Made by a program: the position numbers and the translations under genes. A stretch of 18,205 nucleotides of DNA from an uncultured Clostridia bacterium (GTDB lineage Bacteria > Bacillota_A > Clostridia > TANB77 > CAG-508), in NCBI GenBank assembly GCA_947628335.1, contig CANQZT010000006.1:1-18205 (forward strand), given 5' to 3'. Position 1 is the stretch's first letter; every line of letters starts with the position of its first letter. A model generated the notes under the pieces. It was not told the origin of the DNA. It ran no database searches and was given only the letters and a program-made list of their open reading frames with translations. Shown piece after piece: positions 7,100 through 16,682 of the stretch.

Positions 7100-8896
7100 T
7101 TATTTTTGTAAAAATATTTCTTCAAATTCTTCTGCTGTTACCGTTTCTTTTTCTAACAATAAATTAGCTACAATTTGTAATTTATCCATATTAGCAGAAA
7201 GGATCTCTATAGCTTTTTTATAAGCTGTATCTATTAATGTTTTTACTTCAATTCCAATTACATCTTCAATATCTGTACCAAAAACTGCTAAATTTTCTTT
7301 ATCTTCAAGTGATATTGGTCCTAATCTCTCACTCATTCCGTACACTGTAACCATATCTTTTGCAATTTCAGTTGCTACTTGAATATCATTTCTTGCTCCT
7401 GTAGAAATATCATTTAGTGCTAATTTTTCAGCAGCTCTTCCACCTAATAATCCTATTAATCTTTCTTCTAACTCTGTTTTAGATTTATAGAATTTATCTT
7501 CATTAGACTTATACATTGTATAGCCACCTGCTACACCTCTTGGTATTATTGATATTTCTTTTAAAGGATCCCCTGTATCTAGACATCTTCCAACAATAGC
7601 ATGACCAGCTTCATGAAATGCCGTTAAATTTTTTTCTTTTTCTGATATAACTCTTGCCTTCTTTTGAATGCCAACTGTTACCTTTTTTATTGCTTCTTCT
7701 ACATCATCCTTATCTATGGCTTCGTGTTTATTTACTGTTGCAATAATTGCTGCTTCATTTAAAATATTAGCAAGTTCTGCACCTGTATAACCTGCAGTAT
7801 CCTCTGCAATACTCTTTAACGTTACATTATCTGCAAATTTTTTCTCTTTTGAATGAATTTTCAAAATATCTTCTCTTCCACGTATATCTGGTGGTGCAAT
7901 TGTAATTTGACGATCAAATCTACCAGGACGAAGCAAAGCTTTATCCAACATTTCTGGTCTATTTGTCGCTGCAAGAACTATTATAGTTTCATTTTTTTCA
8001 AACCCATCCATCTCTACTAATAATTGATTTAGTGTTTGATTATTCTCAGATTCTGCTCCACTGTTGCTAGTTCTTCTAGAACCTATTGCATCAATTTCAT
8101 CAATAAATACAATACATGGAGCTAATTTTCTTGCTCTTTCAAATAATTTCCTAACACGAGATGCTCCAAGACCAGCAAACATTTCAATAAATTCTGAACC
8201 ACTCATAGAAATAAATGGAACACCAGCTTCACCTGCTATAGCCTTTGCAATCAAAGTTTTTCCTGTTCCTGGTTTACCATAAAGTAATATTCCTTTTGGA
8301 ATTTTAGCTCCCATATCATAAAAACGCTTTGGTTCCTTTAAAAAATCTACTACTTCTACAAGTTCTGCCTTTTCTTCTTCTAAACCTGCTACATCGTCAA
8401 ATTTAACATCACTTTTATTTTCCTCTCCATCGTATACTTTTCCTTTATCTCCTAAACCTTGCATTTTAAAAATCATAACAAATAAAGCCACCATTATAAT
8501 TGTAGGTAATACACTTAATATTACTGATGGTATACGTAAAAGCATACTCTGCTCCTTAGGTAATAATTCTACTTCATTTCCTTTTTCTGTTTCTTGTTGT
8601 ATAAATTCCATAAATGCTTGTGTACTAGGTATAATAGTCTTTTTAGGTTCATCTTCATTCTTTAATTTTACTTTAACAGTAGTACTTCCCATAGACATTT
8701 CTATTTTCTCTACATTTTGCTCTCTAATTTCTTTAATTAATTCTGTATATGCAAAATCTTCATCACTATCATTTTTATTAAGTTCATATATGGCAAGTGC
8801 TAATATTAATAAAAAAATGATTAAAGTAACACATATTCCAATAATTACATATGTTTTTTTAGGATTATTATTTTTGTTGTTTTTGTTCTTATCCAT
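7100..8896 (-). CDS. ftsH: ATP-dependent zinc metalloprotease FtsH
   Basis: FtsH is a membrane-anchored AAA+ protease that extracts and degrades misfolded membrane proteins and short-lived regulators. The 598-residue product has an Asn/Lys-rich start and a first membrane helix at about 16-37. The extracytoplasmic domain runs to about 120 and the second helix is at about 123-143. The AAA+ module has Walker A GKPGTGKT at 207-214 (Lys replaces the more common first Pro) and Walker B IVFIDEID with Asp266 and Glu267. It also has the pore segment FIEMFAGLG and the second region of homology [21 protein letters not shown]. The zinc site is HEAGH at 428-432. The length is slightly short of E. coli FtsH, with a short C-terminal tail, as in many clostridia. 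The ATG at 8896 has AAGGGA upstream. It follows the DUF1189 gene by 22 bases. Confidence 0.97.
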   Translation of the reverse strand: MDKNKNNKNNNPKKTYVIIGICVTLIIFLLILALAIYELNKNDSDEDFAYTELIKEIREQNVEKIEMSMGSTTVKVKLKNEDEPKKTIIPSTQAFMEFIQQETEKGNEVELLPKEQSMLLRIPSVILSVLPTIIMVALFVMIFKMQGLGDKGKVYDGEENKSDVKFDDVAGLEEEKAELVEVVDFLKEPKRFYDMGAKIPKGILLYGKPGTGKTLIAKAIAGEAGVPFISMSGSEFIEMFAGLGASRVRKLFERARKLAPCIVFIDEIDAIGSRRTSNSGAESENNQTLNQLLVEMDGFEKNETIIVLAATNRPEMLDKALLRPGRFDRQITIAPPDIRGREDILKIHSKEKKFADNVTLKSIAEDTAGYTGAELANILNEAAIIATVNKHEAIDKDDVEEAIKKVTVGIQKKARVISEKEKNLTAFHEAGHAIVGRCLDTGDPLKEISIIPRGVAGGYTMYKSNEDKFYKSKTELEERLIGLLGGRAAEKLALNDISTGARNDIQVATEIAKDMVTVYGMSERLGPISLEDKENLAVFGTDIEDVIGIEVKTLIDTAYKKAIEILSANMDKLQIVANLLLEKETVTAEEFEEIFLQK

Positions 8897-8918
8897 TATC
8901 TTTTCCCTTCTTTATTTT

Positions 8919-9938
8919 TTATTCTTGTGGAGCAAGTCCATTATCATCTATTCCTTTATCATCTGTTTCTTTTTTCTTCTTTTTATCTTCTTTTTCTTTA
9001 TCTTTATCATCATCTGGCTCTTTTTCTTCTTTATCATTTGTTTTCTCATCTATCTGTTTTCTTACTCTTTCTTGCTCCTGTATAATTTTCATTAATTCCA
9101 TTTTTTTATTAATAAAATCTGCTTTTATAATAAGAATAGCTACCAACATATAAATATAAGAAATTGTCGTATACATCCACTGAAAATATTTTACATAAAA
9201 TCCAGTAAAAGTATTTACTACAATATAAATCAAATTTAATATAATCGGTAATGTTAAAGCATATATTGCCATATTAAAAGTTGCTTTAAATTTTAGCCTA
9301 ATACTAATCATTCTTGCAAGAATATATCCAAGTACAGCAAGCATAATAACATCCATCAAAGTACTAATAAAATAAAGTATAAACAAATAAATTGAAGTTA
9401 TAAAAATAAAATTTATATATAATTTTGACATATTAAAATTTTTTGCAAAATCAATTACTGCATTTTTATCAAATTCTGTAATTTCATATGCCTCCAGCAA
9501 ATCGTTGTAATTATATTCTATATTCTGGCCGATTGCATCATTCTTGATAATCATTTTATTTTTTAACAATATAATTCCTTCATCATCACCTATATTGTCT
9601 ATATTTTCCTCATTTGTATTAATATGAATCGTTGGTAATATATCTAAATCAGTATAAAAAATTACTTCTTTTCCACCATTAACATCTAATTCTCCATCCT
9701 TATAATATATATCATCTATATTTTCATTGAAAAATGATTTTCCTCTATCTAAAAATTGATTTAACTCATACGTAAAAGAACATGATATAATTATCGAAAA
9801 TATTATTAATATTAAGCACAAATATTTTATTGCAGTACTTGTTTTTTCTACTGCAAAAATTTGATATTTATCAAAATCTTTAATACTTGTTACAATTCGA
9901 TTAAAAAAATTCATTTTTTCTGTATTTTCTTCGAACAT
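8919..9938 (-). CDS. DUF1189 family membrane protein
   Basis: A multi-pass membrane protein of the DUF1189 family, whose function is not established. One helix lies at about 36-55, then an outer region of about 120 residues, then four or so helices. The segment FKATFNMAIYALTLPIIL is typical of the family. A long cytoplasmic tail of charged residues (mostly Lys, Asp and Glu) runs from about 275 to the end. I choose the ATG at 9938 (MFEENTEK, 339 residues). AAAGGAG stands seven bases before it, whereas the in-frame ATG at 9956 overlaps that site. It lies between cysS (10-30 bases upstream) and ftsH (22 bases downstream), so it belongs to the same transcript. The neighbouring ftsH makes a role in membrane upkeep thinkable, but that is only context. 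Confidence 0.8.
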   Translation of the reverse strand: MFEENTEKMNFFNRIVTSIKDFDKYQIFAVEKTSTAIKYLCLILIIFSIIISCSFTYELNQFLDRGKSFFNENIDDIYYKDGELDVNGGKEVIFYTDLDILPTIHINTNEENIDNIGDDEGIILLKNKMIIKNDAIGQNIEYNYNDLLEAYEITEFDKNAVIDFAKNFNMSKLYINFIFITSIYLFILYFISTLMDVIMLAVLGYILARMISIRLKFKATFNMAIYALTLPIILNLIYIVVNTFTGFYVKYFQWMYTTISYIYMLVAILIIKADFINKKMELMKIIQEQERVRKQIDEKTNDKEEKEPDDDKDKEKEDKKKKKETDDKGIDDNGLAPQE

Positions 9939-9966
9939 TAGCTTTCTCCTTTGCATAATCCTTTAT

Positions 9967-11352
9967 TTATACTTTTTCTACCAACATATCGTTTCTTAAA
10001 TCTTTTACCCTATATCCTTTTTCTAATATCTCATCTCTTAATTGGTCTGATAATGCCCAATTTTTTTCTTGTCTTGCTATTTTTCTTCTTTCAACTAATT
10101 CCATAATTTCGTTTGGTATTTCTTCTTTATTTTTTTCTAAGTCATCTATTTTTATTCCTAATACTTTATCAAATTTTAATAAAAGATTGGCAATTTGTTT
10201 TGATTTCTTAGAATATTTTGCTGTTTCCCAAACAATACTCATGGCAAGTGGCATATTTAAATCATCATTAATGGCTTGGTGAAATCTATTTTCAAGTTCT
10301 TCAATTATTTCATCTGACACTTTTTCCGAGCCTTCCATATGCTTTTTATATGCTTCTTTTAACTTTATTAATGATTTATTTGCAGCATCAATTGCATCCC
10401 ATGTAAAATTAATTTTATTTCTATATACTGCTGAATAACAAAACATTCTGTAAGCTAGTGGTGAATATCCTCTATTTATAATATCGTTTAATAAGTAAAC
10501 ATTCCCTAAACTTTTAGACATTTTTCCACCATCAATTAGTAAATATTCTCCATGAATCCAAAATCTTGCAGGATTTTTTCCGGTCGCACCTTTACTTTGA
10601 GCAATCTCATTTTCATGATGCGTTGGAATTAAATCAATCCCTCCAGTATGAATATCAAATTCATCTCCTAAATATGTTCTACTCATTGCCGAACATTCAA
10701 TATGCCATCCTGGATAACACAATCCCCATGGACTTTCCCATTTCATTAAATGATTTTTCGGTGCTTTTATCCATACAGCAAAATCATAAGGATTCTTTTT
10801 TTCTTTATCTAATTCAACTCTTGCCCCTGCTTTTTGTTCTTTAAGATTAATGCCTGACAATACACCATATTCATCAAGTTTTGCTACATCAAAATAAATT
10901 GCTGTAGATGTTTCATACGCATAACCATTTTCAACTAATTCCTCAACAAATTTTATCATATTAGGAATATGCTCTGTCGCTTTACATATAATTTCTGGTA
11001 TTTCTATGTTTAAATTCTTTAAATCTGTCATAAATCTATCTGTATAAAATTTAGCAATTTCTAATGGTTCTTTTCCTTCTTCTTTTGCAGATTTTATCAT
11101 CTTATCTTCGCCTTCATCAGAATCTGAAACAAGATGCCCCACATCTGTTATATTCATAACATGCTTCAAAGTATATCCATTGTATTTTAAGACTCTCCTT
11201 AAAACATCTTGAAATATATTTGTTCTCATATTCCCAATAGTTGCATCTTTATATACAGTTGGGCCACACGAGTACATACGTACTTCTTTTCCTTCTAATG
11301 GAGTAAATACTTCTTTTTTCTTTGTGAGAGTATTATATAATTTAAGTTCCAA
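9967..11352 (-). CDS. cysS: Cysteinyl-tRNA synthetase
   Basis: CysRS is the class I synthetase that charges tRNA-Cys. The 461-residue product begins ELKLYNTLTKKKEVF after a TTG start at 11352, preceded by AAAGGTG. The TTG matches the family's initiator position, and an ATG nine bases upstream is in another frame and soon stops. Zinc ligands are expected at Cys29 (SCGPTVY), Cys220 (HIECSAM) and the THHENEIAQ segment around 244-252. The ATP-binding HIGH-type motif reads TIGN at 38-41, so the usual first His is Thr. KMSKS is intact at 277-281. The NITDVGHL and EGEDKM segments are typical of one bacterial subgroup. The C-terminal anticodon-binding helices end in ALSDQLRDEILEKGYRVKD. The gene is 52 bases after the PBP gene. 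Confidence 0.96.
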   Translation of the reverse strand: MELKLYNTLTKKKEVFTPLEGKEVRMYSCGPTVYKDATIGNMRTNIFQDVLRRVLKYNGYTLKHVMNITDVGHLVSDSDEGEDKMIKSAKEEGKEPLEIAKFYTDRFMTDLKNLNIEIPEIICKATEHIPNMIKFVEELVENGYAYETSTAIYFDVAKLDEYGVLSGINLKEQKAGARVELDKEKKNPYDFAVWIKAPKNHLMKWESPWGLCYPGWHIECSAMSRTYLGDEFDIHTGGIDLIPTHHENEIAQSKGATGKNPARFWIHGEYLLIDGGKMSKSLGNVYLLNDIINRGYSPLAYRMFCYSAVYRNKINFTWDAIDAANKSLIKLKEAYKKHMEGSEKVSDEIIEELENRFHQAINDDLNMPLAMSIVWETAKYSKKSKQIANLLLKFDKVLGIKIDDLEKNKEEIPNEIMELVERRKIARQEKNWALSDQLRDEILEKGYRVKDLRNDMLVEKV

Positions 11353-11404
11353 TAGCCATCACCTTTCCTTTAACTTTTGACTAACATCATAAGTTTGCCA
11401 CATA

Positions 11405-14135
11405 TTAATCTTCATCTAGCGTATTTTTTCCATTTCCACCACTCGTATTATTGTTAGATCCTGTTGTATTTTTGTCATTAGCAGTATTAGTATTTGTATT
11501 ATCCTTCATTACAGTCACTGTTCTTGTTTTAGTATCTGAATTTCCTGCTGTGTCTGTAACAGTATATGTAATTGTATATGTTCCTGCAGTATTAGTATCT
11601 ACTTTTTGTACTACTTTGCCATCTTTCTTAATTTCTACTACAATTTTACTAGTTAAATCTCCATCTACGTTATCTGTAGCAGTAGCACCTGCATCTTTAT
11701 ATTCTGATTTTAAAGAAACACTTACATTTTCTTGACCTTTTAATGTAATAACTGGTTTCTCTGTATCTGCTGACTTAGTATGGACATCACAGTTTTCAGT
11801 TGGTGCCATATATTTAGCATCTGCTGCACTTTTCCATGAAGTATCTTTATCACTATCTTTTCTTGTTATAAATACCTTTTCTTCAACATCTTGACAAAAT
11901 TCTGTCGCAAGTTTTCCTGTTTCTTTACATACTTTTAATTTAACATGTACATCACAGGTTTTAGATGGTACTGTACCACTAACAAACATTTCCGAGTATA
12001 CTCTTTCTCCTCTTGGATCTTGTTTACATAGATCGGTTGCAAGCATACCTGAATCTTCACACACAGCTCCACTAACAATACCATTTGTTTTTTCAAATTT
12101 AGCTGATGCAAGACCTGTATGCATTTGTTTCATAATTTGCCCCCATCTTTTTGCAACAGTACTACTCGATGGTGCTGATTTAATACTATCTAACTGATTA
12201 TCATATCCAAAATACATAGCGGCTGTATAGTATGGTGTAAATCCACAAAACCACGTAGTTGTTGATTGATCTGTTGTTCCCGTTTTTCCACAAGTCTGTT
12301 GACCACTAATATTGGCTCCTGTTCCTGTTGCTCCCGAACTTCCAGTTAAACCTGTGCCTGTTGGTTCTGTTAATAATGATTGCACTAGATATGCATTTTG
12401 TTCTGATATCACTCTATGTTTTTCTTGTTGTTTTTCTAGAATGATATTTCCACTTGAATCTTCAACTTTTATATAAAAAGTTGGTTCAATATATACACCT
12501 CCATTAGCAATTGTAGCATATCCTCCTGCAAGTTCAAGTGGACTTATTCCTTGTGTTACTCCACCAAGTGCAAGAGATAATCCAGCATCTTTTTCTTCAT
12601 TTAATGATGTTATTCCAAAAGATTTTAGATATTGAATAGATTTTGCTGGTGTCAATTTTCTCATCATTTTAACTTCTGGAATATTTCTAGAAACTCTCAA
12701 TATATAACGTATATTCATTAATCCATAATATCCACCATTATCATTTTTAGGCGAATATGAACCATATGATACTGGTGTATCATCTACTACAGTTGCTGGT
12801 GTAATTAATCCTTCCTGTAGTGATGGTGCAATTACTGCTAATGGTTTTATAGAAGAACCTGGTTGATGACCTGTTGCTACAACTCTATTTGTTCCCCATG
12901 CTGTTTTTTCTCCAAGAACTCCACGAGATGCTACAACATAGCCATTTTTTTGATTTATTACTACCATTGCAGATTGAAGTTGTACTGTTTCTTTTGTTTT
13001 ATTTCCACTCTCATCTGTTCTTGTCACTTGTTTTGTTTTTATCCAATCTGTGCTTGTATTATAGGTATCATCTAGTATCTTTTGTAATTTTGCATCTTCT
13101 GTTATATAGATTTTATAGCCTCCACCTTTTATTTTCTTTTCAGCAACTTCATATGCCAAATCTTTAGATGATGCATAATCTTCTATAACTTGTTTTACTG
13201 CTAATTCTTCATTTTGTGTTAATGAATTATTGTTGGTAATAACTCCTTCTTGGAAACTTAGTCCTTCCTCAACTTTTGCTTTAGCTCCATCACATTGAGT
13301 TTGGTCAATCTTTCCTTGTTCAAGCATTTGCTGTAAAACTGTTTCTGTCCTTGTTTTTATTTTTTCCGTATTTGGATTTTCTTTAAACGGATTATATACA
13401 TTTGGAGAATGGTTTATTCCTGCAATGAATGCTGCTTCTTCTAGAGTAAGTTCAGCCGGTTCCTTATTAAAATAATAGTTGGATGCAACTTTTACTCCAT
13501 ATACATTTTTAGCACCTCCTCCAAGAGGTATAGTATTCAAGTATGCTTCTAATATTTGTTGTTTTGACATTTCTCTTTCAATTTGATATGCTCTTACTAT
13601 TTCTTTAACCTTACGTGTCCAATTTTTTTCTTTATCACCTGTTGCATTTTTTATTAATTGTTGTGTAATTGTACTTCCACCATATGAACTATCTCCTATT
13701 ATATATTTTACAGTTGCCCCAAAAGTTCTCTTAATGTCTACACCACTATGCTCATAAAATCTTTTGTCTTCTATAGCTACAAATGCATCAGGCAAATAGT
13801 TTCCCATCTCACCTAATTTAACAACTTCTCTATTTTCTTCACCATTAAGAGTTGCAATTTCATTTCCATTTGTATCTACTAAAACAGAATTCATTGTTTC
13901 TATACTTAAATCATCAGCAGTTATTTTTAAATCATCTCCGAATAATCCGAAAACAACTCCACCAACAACTCCGGCAATAACAATAATCCCTATTATTATT
14001 AAAACTCCAATTATCTTAAGTGCAAGTTTCAATTTTGGATGCTTTCCGTTTATTTTTATTGGTTTTATTTGTCTTATCTTTAACTGTTTTTACCTTTTTT
14101 GTTTTTTCATTATTATTGGTCTTTTTACTACCCAT
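11405..14135 (-). CDS. Class A penicillin-binding protein (PBP1A type), needing a +1 frameshift at CGG
   Basis: A bifunctional peptidoglycan synthase that polymerises glycan strands and cross-links peptides outside the membrane. The ATG at 14135 follows a perfect AAAGGAGG. Twenty-nine codons of a Lys/Asn/Thr-rich cytoplasmic tail lead to CGG (14046-14048). A one-base skip there joins the main frame, giving 909 residues. Next come a membrane helix (about 40-65) and the GT51 domain, with EDKRFYEH near 122 and YGGSTITQQLIKN. The transpeptidase has PGSSIKPL with Ser427, SRN with Ser482, and KTGTT at 617-621. A paired-Cys region of the type seen in clostridial PBPs follows, then an Ig-like DUF5011 domain (about 800-875) and an Asn/Thr/Gly-rich tail. 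Without the shift only an isolated TTG at 14032, lacking a good ribosome site, could start the protein. It follows dprA and has a promoter-like TATAAT. Confidence 0.92.
14046..14048 (-). other. CGG recoding site in the PBP gene (+1 frameshift)
   Basis: In-frame AAT-AAA-CGG-AAA at codon 30. Without a shift the frame stops ten codons after the CGG. Skipping the C complementary to base 14048 gives GKHPKLKLALKIIG, leading straight into the membrane helix of the PBP. The start upstream has the best ribosome binding site in this region. Confidence 0.78.
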
Positions 14136-14174
14136 AAATATCCTCCTTTGTAAATAGTAAAAGTACATAGGCAT

Positions 14175-14203
14175 ATTATATTACAAATAGGAAAAAAATT
14201 AAA
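14175..14203 (-). promoter_or_regulatory. Possible promoter for the PBP gene
   Basis: A perfect TATAAT (14175-14180) stands 40 bases before the ATG at 14135. Seventeen bases upstream of it is TTTAAT (14198-14203), a poor -35. The gap between dprA and the PBP gene is short, so read-through from dprA is also likely. Confidence 0.45.
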
Positions 14204-14223
14204 GTGTTTTAAGAAATTTTTAA

Positions 14224-15087
14224 TTATTCTTCTAAAATATCATTTAAAGAAGTAATACATTTTGCACCTTGTTTAATTAAATCATTTGTTCCTGCAGAAT
14301 TAGGACTTGTAATATTTCCTGGTACAACAAATATATCTTTTCCCTGCTCTAAAGCAAAATCCACAGTTATTAGTGTTCCACTCTTTTTCTTTGCTTCTAC
14401 TACAATAATTCCATCACTTAATCCACTAATAATCCTATTTCTTGCTGGAAAATTCATCCTATCAGCCTTTGTACCTACTACATATTCGGAAATAATTGTC
14501 CCTCCTAACTCTATTATTTTACTATACAATGCAATATTTTCTTTTGGATAAATAACATCTAAACCTGTACCTAAAACTGCAATTGTCTTTCCTTCTGCTT
14601 TTAAAGCTCCTATATGAGCATAACTATCTATTCCTTTTGCCATTCCACTTATAATATTTATTTTATTGTTACTTAATTCATATGCTAATTTATTTGCTAC
14701 TTCTTTTCCATAAATACTACATTCTCTACATCCTATAATTGCTATAGATTTATCATTTAAAATTTTTTTATTTCCTTTTATATATAGAGTTACTGGTGGA
14801 TCATATATGTTTTTTAATTTTTTAGGATATTCCTCATCATATATATTAATCATTTGTATATCATATCGTTTCATGTAATCTATATATTTATCTAAATTTT
14901 CTCTATATTTATTATCTAAAATCTTATCTGCTATTTTTTTACCGAAGCCTTCTATTGCTATAATTTCCTCAAATTTTAATTTCCAAATTACTTCTGGCTC
15001 CCTAAACATATCTAATAATTTCTTTTTTCTTACACTGCCTAATCCTTCTATTCTTGACAACCATATCCAATATTTATTATTTTTCAT
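14224..15087 (-). CDS. dprA: DNA-processing protein DprA (Smf)
   Basis: DprA binds incoming single-stranded DNA and loads RecA during transformation; it is also present in many bacteria not known to be competent. The 287-residue product opens with a helix-hairpin-helix-like segment (EGLGSVRKKKLLDMF and IAIEGFGKKIADKIL). The Rossmann-type core follows, with IAIIGCRECSIYG near 115, IISGMAKGIDSYAHIGAL, AVLGTGLDVIYP, FPARNRIISGLSDG, EAKKKSGTLITVDFALEQ and FVVPGNITSPNSAGTNDLI. It ends shortly after the core, without the C-terminal winged-helix found in longer DprA proteins. The ATG at 15087 follows AGGAGG. It stands after a terminator hairpin behind folD and directly before the PBP gene. Confidence 0.95.
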   Translation of the reverse strand: MKNNKYWIWLSRIEGLGSVRKKKLLDMFREPEVIWKLKFEEIIAIEGFGKKIADKILDNKYRENLDKYIDYMKRYDIQMINIYDEEYPKKLKNIYDPPVTLYIKGNKKILNDKSIAIIGCRECSIYGKEVANKLAYELSNNKINIISGMAKGIDSYAHIGALKAEGKTIAVLGTGLDVIYPKENIALYSKIIELGGTIISEYVVGTKADRMNFPARNRIISGLSDGIIVVEAKKKSGTLITVDFALEQGKDIFVVPGNITSPNSAGTNDLIKQGAKCITSLNDILEE

Positions 15088-15102
15088 ATTTCCTCCTATT
15101 AC

Positions 15103-15135
15103 AAAAAGAGAAACGATAAAAAAACGTTTCCCTTT
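15103..15135 (-). terminator. Terminator between folD and dprA
   Basis: On the minus strand an 11-bp stem with one G-U pair (15125-15135 with 15105-15115) closes a T-rich 9-base loop and runs into TTTTT (15103-15107), followed by GTAAT. It lies 50 bases past the folD stop and just before the dprA ribosome binding site, so it is either a folD terminator or a partial attenuator for dprA. Confidence 0.6.
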
Positions 15136-15183
15136 CGATTTTACTTTATTTATAAATTTGCCCCCTATAAATTTACAAATAAA

Positions 15184-16029
15184 CTATTTTATTCTATTTT
15201 TTGCAGATTTTACAACATTTACCATCAACATTGCAACTGTCATTGGCCCCACTCCTCCTGGAACAGGTGTTATTAACGATGCTTTTTTTGAAACATCTTC
15301 AAAATCAACATCTCCTACAATTTTTCCTTCTTCATTTCTGTTAATTCCCACATCTATAACAACTGCTCCCTCTTGTACCATATTAGCTTTTATAAAATTA
15401 GGCTTTCCAAGTGCTGCAATTAAAATATCTGCTGTTTGCGTTGTTTTTTCAATATTCTTTGTTTTTGAATGGCAAATAGTAACTGTTGCATTTTTATTTA
15501 ATAGACATTGTAGTAATGGTTTTCCTACAATATTACTTCTTCCAACAATTACAGCATGAGCACCTTCTAATTGTACATTATATGCTTCTAGCATTTTTAT
15601 AATTCCATATGGTGTACAAGATACAAAACAATCTTGATTTAAGCTAAGCTTTCCTACATTAATTGGATTAAATCCGTCAACATCTTTTTCCGTTGCAATT
15701 TCTTTAAATGCTTCATTAATATCTAAGTGTTTCGGTAATGGACTTTGTAATAAAATTCCATGTATATTCTTGTCCACATTTAATATATGAATTAAGTTCA
15801 ACAATTCGTCCATATTTGTATCTTCGGATAATAAATATTCTTTATATTCAATCCCAATCTCTTCACAAGCTTTTGATTTATTTTTTACATATACTTTTGA
15901 AGCTTTATCATCGCCAACCATAATAACTGCAAGTCGTGGCTGTATAGAATTTTTTTTTAGTTCATCTACTTCTTCTTTTAAATTCTTACGTATTTTTGCT
16001 GCAAGTGCTTTACCATCAATTATTTCCAT
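15184..16029 (-). CDS. folD: Bifunctional methylenetetrahydrofolate dehydrogenase / methenyl-THF cyclohydrolase FolD
   Basis: FolD converts 5,10-methylene-THF to 10-formyl-THF through methenyl-THF, using NADP, and supplies one-carbon units for purines and initiator tRNA. The 281-residue product is full length. Its sequence has Tyr47 and Lys51 of the active site (YVKNKSKACEEIGI), LLQSPLPKH, KDVDGFNPINVGKL, the nucleotide-binding VIVGRSNIVGKPL, VIDVGIN and the C-terminal TPVPGGVGPMTVAMLM. Arg32 is encoded by CGA, showing that CGA is an ordinary codon here. The ATG at 16029 is preceded by a GGAG site. A near-consensus promoter lies 25-55 bases upstream and a terminator-like hairpin lies downstream. 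Confidence 0.97.
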   Translation of the reverse strand: MEIIDGKALAAKIRKNLKEEVDELKKNSIQPRLAVIMVGDDKASKVYVKNKSKACEEIGIEYKEYLLSEDTNMDELLNLIHILNVDKNIHGILLQSPLPKHLDINEAFKEIATEKDVDGFNPINVGKLSLNQDCFVSCTPYGIIKMLEAYNVQLEGAHAVIVGRSNIVGKPLLQCLLNKNATVTICHSKTKNIEKTTQTADILIAALGKPNFIKANMVQEGAVVIDVGINRNEEGKIVGDVDFEDVSKKASLITPVPGGVGPMTVAMLMVNVVKSAKNRIK

Positions 16030-16054
16030 TGTTGTTCTCCTTTTATTTTTTTAT

Positions 16055-16083
16055 ATTGTATACAAAAACATAATTTTTTTCAA
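16055..16083 (-). promoter_or_regulatory. Promoter for folD
   Basis: TTGAAA (16078-16083) and TACAAT (16055-16060) are separated by exactly 17 bases, with the -10 about 25 bases before the folD ATG. This is the best sigma-A type promoter in the window. Confidence 0.65.
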
Positions 16084-16129
16084 TACTAATATCAAATTTT
16101 ATCAATTATTTATATACGTTTTTATGTAT

Positions 16130-16151
16130 GATGTGTCAGCATTGACACATC
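16130..16151. repeat. Perfect 9-bp inverted repeat between the small membrane gene and folD
   Basis: GATGTGTCA at 16130-16138 pairs with 16143-16151 around a 4-base loop. It lies 6 bases past the stop of the 74-residue membrane protein. Neither strand has a T-run directly after it, so it is a weak terminator at best. It could stabilise the mRNA 3' end or be an operator upstream of the folD promoter. Confidence 0.6.
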
Positions 16152-16157
16152 TGTATA

Positions 16158-16382
16158 TTAACAATTCTTTCTACAACATATAAGCATGATAATCCTAATA
16201 ATAGTTAGGATTGCAAATATTACCGTTATTGCAATAGTTACACCTAAACCTAATGCTGTTACTAATCCTGTTTCTGCACCTATTATAGCACCTAATAAGA
16301 ATGCAGTTAAGATTGATAATATAAATATAATAATATCAATGCAACACTTATTACCACCACATTTATAATTTGATTCAATCAT
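16158..16382 (-). CDS. Small two-helix membrane protein with cysteine-rich ends, function unknown
   Basis: A 74-residue protein I cannot assign to a named family. The N-terminus carries CGGNKCC, two hydrophobic stretches fill most of the rest, and the C-terminus is LICCRKNC. A Gly/Ala-rich turn (GAIIGAETGLVTALGLG) lies between the helices. With an even loop length, the cysteine-rich ends would lie on the same face of the membrane and might bind metal or form disulfides. I chose the ATG at 16382 because AGGAGG stands eight bases before it. The in-frame GTG at 16391 is part of that ribosome site. It sits between the 69-residue protein and folD. Confidence 0.7.
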   Translation of the reverse strand: MIESNYKCGGNKCCIDIIIFILSILTAFLLGAIIGAETGLVTALGLGVTIAITVIFAILTIIRIIMLICCRKNC

Positions 16383-16472
16383 AATTTCCACCTCCTGTTA
16401 CACTAATATGTTATACTATATTTTATTCATTTCTTTTAGAAAAGTGACAAGTTTATTTTACCAAATATTACA

Positions 16473-16682
16473 TTAATCAGTTATCTTTTTTTGAATTCCC
16501 AATCCGTTTCCATCACAAATTAATGTTTCCACATTTTGCTTTGTTTCGTGCTCTATAGAATTTACTTTTAAAGATTTAGTAAATCTTTCCCTTCTGTCAT
16601 CATTTTCATTGATTTGTTTTTTTTCTATTTCTTCTGTTCTATCTTTTTTTACAAATAAAATTATTTTTTTTATAATATTCAT
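16473..16682 (-). CDS. Small charged protein coupled to the transglutaminase-like gene, function unknown
   Basis: A 69-residue protein that I do not recognise. It begins with a short amphipathic or hydrophobic stretch (MNIIKKIILFVKK), which could touch the membrane. A highly charged middle follows, and the end is VETLICDGNGLGIQKK with a single Cys next to a Gly-rich turn. The ATG at 16682 has AAGGAGGG 8-9 bases upstream. Once the CGG at 16773-16775 in the preceding gene is read with a +1 shift, that gene's TGA overlaps this ATG as ATGA. This is strong support for both the start and a shared function or dosage. Confidence 0.72.
   Translation of the reverse strand: MNIIKKIILFVKKDRTEEIEKKQINENDDRRERFTKSLKVNSIEHETKQNVETLICDGNGLGIQKKITD

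Noticed and set aside
9939..9956. DUF1189 gene starting at the ATG at 9956
   Set aside because: The AAAGGAG ribosome site lies inside that extension and is ideally spaced for the ATG at 9938.
11346..11364. ATG just upstream of cysS as its start
   Set aside because: It is in a different frame and reaches a stop after five codons. The TTG at 11352 gives the family N-terminus and has a usable ribosome site.
11405..14032. PBP gene starting at the TTG at 14032
   Set aside because: No good ribosome site precedes it, the membrane helix would begin almost at residue 1, and a strong SD with ATG lies upstream at 14135 in a frame that joins at CGG.
16383..16391. Small membrane protein starting at the GTG at 16391
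   Set aside because: The GTG is part of AGGAGGTG, the ribosome site for the ATG at 16382.
16392..16472. Terminator between the 69-residue and 74-residue genes
   Set aside because: Only a 5-bp A+T-rich stem (CTTTT/AAAAG) is visible, which is too weak to call.
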